NCBI GenBank assembly: GCA_964475385.1
Contig: CAYYWV010000078.1
Span: forward strand, 1-11,891
DNA: 11,891 nucleotides
Source of the DNA: CAYYWV01 sp964475385
GTDB lineage: Bacteria; Pseudomonadota; Alphaproteobacteria; JAAXGF01
Direction: 5' to 3'
Shown: positions 8,601-11,891 of the stretch, piece by piece
Position numbering within the stretch: position 1 is the stretch's first letter
Layout of the letters: each line of letters begins with the position of its first letter
Translations under genes and position numbers: made by a program
The notes under the pieces: generated by a model
Database searches by the model: none
Told to the model about the DNA's origin: nothing
What the model saw: only the letters and a program-made list of their open reading frames with translations

Positions 8601-8777
8601 GCTCGCCCCGGGCCACTCGACGCTGACCTGAATGATCTCGATGCCGAAATCGGGAAAGAACTGGGTGTTCAGGCGTTGAAGGGCGAAGACGCCGCCGATC
8701 AGCATCAGCGCCATCAAAAGGTTCGCCGCCGTGCGATGGCGGGCGAACAGCCCGATGATGCCGCCCGACGCGCTCAT
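5637..8777 (-). CDS. RND efflux pump inner-membrane permease (AcrB/MexB superfamily)
   Basis: This 1046-residue proton-driven permease has the AcrB-type plan. The first membrane helix is near 17-34. A periplasmic loop leads to a helix bundle (about 335-480), then a second helix start (about 525-545), a second periplasmic loop, and a final bundle (about 870-1020). The proton-relay aspartates D398 and D399 are present in ALGIVVDDAIVV. The helix normally bearing the relay lysine (K940 in AcrB) reads GLSGIVINDSIILV (926-939), with no lysine. This is seen in another branch of the family. Near the end of the first bundle is the ECFLVLPGHL segment (474-483) found in that branch. The protein would export hydrophobic or amphiphilic compounds with the adaptor encoded upstream. 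Its ATG overlaps the adaptor stop (ATGA, 8774-8777), so translation is probably coupled. The substrate cannot be read from the sequence. Confidence 0.96.
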   Translation of the reverse strand: MSASGGIIGLFARHRTAANLLMALMLIGGVFALQRLNTQFFPDFGIEIIQVSVEWPGASAEDVDSTIVQAIEPEVRFLDGVKRVRSISREGLGVIVIEFYPDTDMQAALADVETAVGQVTTLPEDSERPVIKRLVRYDNITRIVLSGPFSETALKAFAKRAREDLLARGIAKVDLIGARDEEIWVEVDEATLRRLNLTPDDIARAIGGSSRDLPAGGTRGENEVQIRSLGLAKTAREVGAITIRALPNGEKIRLRDIAKVSERFKDGGVTVRRNGQRAIELHVQRALDADALAVADTVAEYVKELRAILPPNLNVDVYNVEAELIRSRINLLLRNGLSGLILVVAILFIFLNGRVAFWVAAGIPVALMTTLAIMLASGQSINMVSLFGMIMALGIVVDDAIVVGEHAETLHRQGLDPLDAAESGARRMAVPVMSASLTTVAAFLPLMLISDIMGEIIRAIPLVVVAIIAASLVECFLVLPGHLRGAFSHRAARDWPLRRWFNRGFARFRDGPFRRMVLLCVRWRYATLATAVAMLVLTLGLIFGGRVSFVFFPQPEVDWVYANVEFAAGTPRARTVAMIDELERALRVAEDRLTGGKGGLVLVDVGKVGTQVGREMDASAGDQIGGMMVELAPTDQRTITSAQFIDAWRAEVRPLPGLETLTIVPAQGGPPGREIDVRLSGENLDGLKAAAAEVRGLLARYPGVSDIEDDLPYGKREAILKLNAHGKALGFTAESLGRQLRGAFEGTIATRFARGDEEVTVRVMLPRGAIDLAALDSLYLRSPSGAEVALKEIVDRYERIGFSRIKRENGVREAAVTAEIDKSVTTNDDVLNALVRDGVREIARRHGVEVRFAGKAEEQAQTMGDIRFGAMLGLVAIYLILAWAFGSYARPLVVMSVIPLGFVGATIGHLLLGYDLTILSVVALVGLSGIVINDSIILVTTIDERLGRGEGPIAAIVDGTRDRLRAVILTSATTIGGLTPLLFETSLQAQFLIPMALTIVFGLMATTLLVLFVVPALIAVQRDFARMFGREAKLPTPTPVAKRAAE

Positions 8778-10033
8778 CGCAAGGCGACCTTGAGGCCGGG
8801 GCCGATTTCGGGGAACCGGGTCACCACCACCGCCTCGCCGTCGGCGAGATCGCCCGAAACGAGAATGTCGGCGCCCGCCCGCGCGCGCAGCGCGACCTTG
8901 CGCGCTTCGAGCCGGTCATCGACCGCGACATAGACCGTGTCCTCGCCAAAGAGCGCGTCCGCGGGAAGCCGCACCACGCCGCGGTAAAGTCGGTCGGGAA
9001 TCTCAACCCGGACGAAAGCGCCGGGTCTGAGCGGGCTTTCGAGCCCGTTCGTCCGGATTCGCGCATAGAGGTTCATCCCGCCGCTCTCGCTTTCGACCCG
9101 ACTGCCGAGACGGTCGAGCGCGCCTGCGTAAGTGAAGGTCTTGTCGCCGAGCGTCCAGAACACCCGCACCGGTCGGCCCTGGATCGGCCCCGCTGCGAGC
9201 AGTCGGGCGAAAGCGGCGTCGCCGAGATGGAACCGGACTTCGAGGCGAGCGGCGTCGATCAGCCGGGCGAGCTGGTCGCCGGGTCCGACCTGCTTGCCCA
9301 CCGCCGCATCGATATCGGCGAGGTAGCCGTCGAAAGGCGCGAGAAGACGCGTGCGTTCGAGATCCTGCCGCGCGCGGCGCAGGAGGACCGCCCAACGGTC
9401 CAGCGCCGCCTTGGCCTCGGCGGCCTGGGCGGTGAGACGGTTGATGGCCTCCTTGCGCGCAATCAACTGCTGGCGCGCCTGGATCAGCGCGCGGCGCGCC
9501 TCGTCCAGCGCCTTCTCGGAGCCGGCGGACGAGCGGCGCAGCGTCTCGCGGCGGTCCACGTCGCGTTGACTGATCGCGACCAGACGGCGGTCCTGTTCGA
9601 TCTGCTCATGAGCGGCGGCGAGCTCGGCCTCGATCTGGTCGAGCCGCCCGCGCGCGGCCGCCTGCTGGGCCTCGATCTCGGCGATCGCCGAGCGGTAGTC
9701 GAAGGGATCGATGGCGACGACGAGGTCGCCCTTGCGAAGGGCGCCGCCATCGATGAACCGCTTTCCCACCTCGACGATCCGCCCCGCAACAAGCGGACGC
9801 AGAGACGCCTCCCGTCCGGCGACGATCTCGCCGAAAGCCGAGAGCGTGGGCCTTTCGTCGGTATGGCGAACCGGCACGGTGGCCACCGTCCACACTCGCT
9901 CCTGGGGCGGCTTGGGCTCGACCGTCGGCCGGGTCGCCCGCAGGTAGGCCGCCGCCGCCCCGGCCGCAAGCAGGATGGCGAAGGGCAGAGCGGCCCGCGC
10001 CAACAGTCTGCGTTTCCGCGCCTCGGCGCTCAT
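8774..10033 (-). CDS. RND efflux periplasmic adaptor (membrane fusion protein)
   Basis: This 419-residue adaptor joins the inner-membrane pump to an outer-membrane channel. An N-terminal basic patch (RKRR, 6-9) and membrane segment (about 14-31) anchor it; there is no lipobox cysteine. The first lipoyl half-motif lies at about 75-112 (LVAGRIVEVG...GDLVVAIDPFDY). A long Glu/Gln/Ala/Arg-rich alpha-helical hairpin follows (about 113-226). The second lipoyl half is at 227-262 (LLAPFDGYLADI...GDQLARLI). Beta-barrel and membrane-proximal domains complete the protein. The ATG at 10033 is chosen because GGAGA (10045-10041) precedes it at proper spacing and it overlaps the tetR stop by four bases. A longer reading to 10189 only adds residues shadowing the regulator gene. 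The stop overlaps the pump start. No outer-membrane factor gene is nearby, so a channel encoded elsewhere is assumed. Confidence 0.95.
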   Translation of the reverse strand: MSAEARKRRLLARAALPFAILLAAGAAAAYLRATRPTVEPKPPQERVWTVATVPVRHTDERPTLSAFGEIVAGREASLRPLVAGRIVEVGKRFIDGGALRKGDLVVAIDPFDYRSAIAEIEAQQAAARGRLDQIEAELAAAHEQIEQDRRLVAISQRDVDRRETLRRSSAGSEKALDEARRALIQARQQLIARKEAINRLTAQAAEAKAALDRWAVLLRRARQDLERTRLLAPFDGYLADIDAAVGKQVGPGDQLARLIDAARLEVRFHLGDAAFARLLAAGPIQGRPVRVFWTLGDKTFTYAGALDRLGSRVESESGGMNLYARIRTNGLESPLRPGAFVRVEIPDRLYRGVVRLPADALFGEDTVYVAVDDRLEARKVALRARAGADILVSGDLADGEAVVVTRFPEIGPGLKVALR

Positions 10034-10782
10034 GCGCCGTTCTCCGCGCCGCGCTCGGACGGCAAGCCCAGCATGGCGAGCAGACGCGGCACCAGAGTGT
10101 CGGCGACGAACCGCACGCGCTCCGGCGTGTAGCGATCCCAGCCGACCCGGGCGCAGATCACCACCCGCGCCGCCCCCAGCGCCATGCACTGCCCGATCAC
10201 GGCCGCGGCAAGCAACCGGGTCGCAACGCTCTCCGCCGGCTGGCCGGTGGCCCGACTGACAAGCGCAGCGACCGCGTCGTGCAAAGGATGGATGCGGGCG
10301 TCGAGGACGGTCTGGAAATGTCTGGACGGCTCATAGAACTCGCGCATCACCAGCGCCATCTGCCAGCGCAGTCGTTCGTCGCCGAGAATGACCTCGATAA
10401 GATCGCGAAAGAAGGCGGCGGCCGCGCAGGCGAGCGCGGCGCGATCGTCGCCCGCCGCCGCCACTTGTTCGCGAAGGCGTCGACCCGCACGCATGATCGT
10501 CGAATCGGTCTCGCCGACGATATGGGCGAGCACCGCCCGATAAAGCCCGTCCTTGTCGCCGAAGTGGTAGGCGATGGCCGAAAGGTTGACGCCGGCGGCC
10601 TTGGCGAGCGCGCGGGTCGACGTCGCCGCGAAGCCGCGGCTCGCGAACAGCTTGCCCGCCGCTTCGAGAAGCCGCGCCCGGCTCGCTTCTCCGTCGGCCC
10701 GACGGCTTCGGCGGGAAGAGCGAAGGGCCGCCGACGGCGCTGAAGCGCCGGCCGACCGGGAAGGCGCGTTGTCCTGGCTCAT
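10030..10782 (-). CDS. TetR-family repressor with CecR-like C-terminal domain, local regulator of the efflux operon
   Basis: This 250-residue regulator has a Ser/Ala/Arg-rich tail (1-33) and then a TetR DNA-binding domain at about 34-88. The helix-turn-helix is TSTRALAKAAGVNLSAIAYHFGDKDGLY (54-81). The C-terminal ligand domain contains RWQMALVMREFYEPS (139-153) and HDAVAALVSRATG (168-180), which I recognise as the CecR C-terminal type (formerly DUF1956). E. coli CecR (YbiH) likewise sits beside an adaptor and export genes. I prefer the ATG at 10782. The alternative TTG at 10800 lies inside the palindromic operator and adds six non-conserved residues. The TGA overlaps the adaptor ATG. The gene probably represses itself and the two pump genes, with release by an unknown compound. 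The TetR family is certain; the CecR subtype is likely. Confidence 0.95.
   Translation of the reverse strand: MSQDNAPSRSAGASAPSAALRSSRRSRRADGEASRARLLEAAGKLFASRGFAATSTRALAKAAGVNLSAIAYHFGDKDGLYRAVLAHIVGETDSTIMRAGRRLREQVAAAGDDRAALACAAAAFFRDLIEVILGDERLRWQMALVMREFYEPSRHFQTVLDARIHPLHDAVAALVSRATGQPAESVATRLLAAAVIGQCMALGAARVVICARVGWDRYTPERVRFVADTLVPRLLAMLGLPSERGAENGA
10041..10045 (-). promoter_or_regulatory. Ribosome binding site of the adaptor gene, inside tetR
   Basis: Read on the minus strand, GGAGA lies seven bases before the ATG at 10033, within the end of tetR. It decides the adaptor start and supports translation coupled to tetR. Confidence 0.6.
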
Positions 10783-10788
10783 GCCCTT

Positions 10789-10817
10789 TAAATAGATCAA
10801 ACGTTTGATCTACACAA
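10789..10817 (-). promoter_or_regulatory. Candidate sigma-70 promoter of the efflux operon, spanned by the operator
   Basis: On the minus strand TTGTGT (10817-10812) is separated by exactly 17 bases from TATTTA (10794-10789). Each hexamer matches the consensus at only three of six positions, so the call rests mainly on spacing and context. The operator fills the spacer, so a bound repressor would block polymerase. The implied transcription start falls at or within a base or two of the ATG at 10782. Confidence 0.4.
10793..10812 (-). promoter_or_regulatory. Perfect 20-base palindromic operator for the TetR regulator
   Basis: TAGATCAAACGTTTGATCTA reads identically on both strands, with ten matched bases per half and no central gap. 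It ends 10 bases upstream of the tetR ATG, in an AT-rich island within GC-rich DNA. Size, symmetry and place fit a TetR-dimer operator controlling the tetR-adaptor-pump operon. No second copy was noticed elsewhere in the window. The binding itself is inferred. Confidence 0.8.
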
Positions 10818-10874
10818 GCCGATTTCGCGCCGCAAAACGATTCCGCGCTCCGCCGCCTTCGCGAACTTCCGGCC

Positions 10875-11720
10875 CTACGCCCCCCTGGGTCCGCGGCGGA
10901 AAGCGGCGAGAAAGGTGATCTGGCCGATCGCGGCGCGACGGGCGTCGGCCTCGGCGACGAAGGCGTCGAGCCGGCCCGCCGCATCGAGCCTGCGCACCCG
11001 TTCGAGCGCCTGGGCGCGCTCGTCCTCGGCGGCGAGCGCCCAGATCGAGTCCCCGTTGCGCCAGACAGGATCAAGCGGGCCTCGTCCGTCGAAATAAGCC
11101 GCGCCCTGACAGACGGCGTCGACCGGAACGAAGCGGCCTTCGGGCGCAAAGCCCGCTTCGCCGAGGAGGGTCTCCATGCGATCGAGAGGAATAAACCGGG
11201 CCGCCATGCGGCGCGCGGCCTCGGGGATCAGGCGATAGTACCAATAGCTGTGGCGGATCTGCTCTTGCGCGCAGCTATTGACGACGAGCGCGCCGCCCGG
11301 GCGAAGGACGCGCGCGCACTCGGCGAACACCCGCCGGTGCGCGGACCAGCCGGCCTCGGCCGAATCGGCGATGTGGTGCAGCACCTGGTTGATCATCACC
11401 GCATCGAAGCGCCCGTCATCGAACGGCAGAGCGTCGATCGCCCCTTGATGCAGCGCAACATGCCCGGCCTCGATCTCGCGGGCGAGCTTGGCCCGCGCAG
11501 CGGACAGCATGCCGGCCGAAAGGTCGATGGCGTCGATCCGCCCGACATGCGGGCGGAGCGCGGCCGTATAGGCGCCGGTGCCGCAGCCCGCGTCGAGCAC
11601 CGCGAGCGAATCGAGCGGCCCGGCGCGGGCGAAGCAGCCGAGGATGATCTCGATGCCGACCGCAACCCGAGTCGCGTCGTAATGGCGGCTGGTCGCGTCG
11701 TAGTTCTCGTAGCTGCTCAT
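10875..11720 (-). CDS. Class I SAM-dependent methyltransferase, substrate unknown
   Basis: This 281-residue protein has a Rossmann-fold methyltransferase domain of the Methyltransf_11/UbiE-like type in its first half. The glycine-rich SAM-binding motif I VLDAGCGTG is at 41-49. The acidic ribose-binding region is IDAIDLSAGML (62-72). FDAVMINQVLHHI (105-117) is the typical fourth-strand motif. RVLRPGGALVV (137-147) precedes the fifth strand. The C-terminal part (about 150-281) contains RNGDSIWALAAEDE (221-234) and a charged helix, probably forming the acceptor-binding side. There is no cysteine pattern of an arsenite methyltransferase and no membrane segment. The ATG at 11720 has a modest GGCGGAA-like ribosome binding site before it. 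The gene points toward tetR, but 74 bases with the efflux operator separate them, so it is probably a separate transcript. It may methylate a small molecule, but nothing here identifies it. Confidence 0.92.
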   Translation of the reverse strand: MSSYENYDATSRHYDATRVAVGIEIILGCFARAGPLDSLAVLDAGCGTGAYTAALRPHVGRIDAIDLSAGMLSAARAKLAREIEAGHVALHQGAIDALPFDDGRFDAVMINQVLHHIADSAEAGWSAHRRVFAECARVLRPGGALVVNSCAQEQIRHSYWYYRLIPEAARRMAARFIPLDRMETLLGEAGFAPEGRFVPVDAVCQGAAYFDGRGPLDPVWRNGDSIWALAAEDERAQALERVRRLDAAGRLDAFVAEADARRAAIGQITFLAAFRRGPRGA

Positions 11721-11867
11721 GGTTCCGCCGCTCTCGCGCGTCCCCAGCCTACGCCCGATCCGGTGTGGAACATGGCCCGGAACGGGGCTTCTGGCAAGAA
11801 CGCCATCTCACCGCTGGCGGGCGGACCTAGGATGTTCTAGAGATACGAACGAATGAAAGGCCGCGGG

Positions 11868-11876
11868 AAGGGGAGG
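11868..11876 (+). promoter_or_regulatory. Strong ribosome binding site before the right-edge gene
   Basis: AAGGGGAGG lies four bases before the ATG at 11881 and is the best Shine-Dalgarno match in the window. The stretch between it and the methyltransferase start (11721-11867) is a divergent intergenic region. It should hold promoters for both directions, but I could not identify a convincing pair of boxes there. Confidence 0.6.
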
Positions 11877-11880
11877 TTTC

Positions 11881-11891
11881 ATGACAGGAGC
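11881..11891 (+). CDS. Start of a plus-strand gene cut by the window edge
   Basis: Only ATG ACA GGA GC is visible (Met-Thr-Gly-Ala), directly after a strong ribosome binding site. The reading frame is open to the edge, but three complete codons say nothing about the product. It would be transcribed divergently from the methyltransferase. Confidence 0.5.

Noticed and set aside
10034..10189. N-terminal extension of the adaptor by 52 residues
   Set aside because: It overlaps tetR in another frame, has shadow-like Gly/Ala/Arg composition, and the ATG at 10033 has its own ribosome binding site and the family's usual start before the membrane anchor.
11779..11804. GGAAC followed 17 bases later by CGCC, resembling a general stress sigma factor (EcfG) promoter
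   Set aside because: The second element should be close to CGTT and matches at only two positions. GGAAC alone is common in GC-rich DNA.

Overview
The window is a GC-rich, densely coding stretch of bacterial chromosome with strong G/C bias at third codon positions. The ApaG, FolE and RND protein sequences look most like those of Alphaproteobacteria, perhaps a Rhodospirillales- or Rhizobiales-like lineage. That placement rests on general appearance only; no rRNA or other decisive marker is present. I see no insertion sequence, integrase, phage gene, tRNA, rRNA or CRISPR array. The largest gene-free stretches are about 160 bases at each end of the window, so there is no long dark region.

Left part, plus strand (162-3890). 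It encodes a radical SAM enzyme of unknown substrate with a cysteine-rich C-terminus, then ApaG, GTP cyclohydrolase I (FolE, first step of the folate/pterin pathway) and a TrkH-type potassium uptake membrane protein. The gaps shrink along the series (136, 58 and 34 bases), so apaG-folE-trkH could be one transcript, although the functions are unrelated housekeeping.

Middle and right part, minus strand (11720 down to 3903). A class I methyltransferase is followed by a tight tetR-adaptor-RND pump operon. The tetR stop overlaps the adaptor start by 4 bases (ATGA), and the adaptor stop overlaps the pump start by another 4 bases (ATGA). A perfect 20-base palindrome lies 10 bases upstream of the preferred tetR start, inside a plausible promoter. 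The simplest model is a self-repressed efflux operon induced when ligand binds TetR. The operon ends 90 bases before a HerA/DUF87-type ATPase gene, which converges on trkH with a 12-base gap. No outer-membrane channel for the pump is in the window.

The last 11 bases are probably the start of a new plus-strand gene behind a strong ribosome binding site.

I did not find a convincing new multi-gene system. The items most worth a second look are the palindromic operator with a possibly leaderless start, the orphan radical SAM enzyme with six extra cysteines, and the stand-alone HerA-like ATPase next to the pump.
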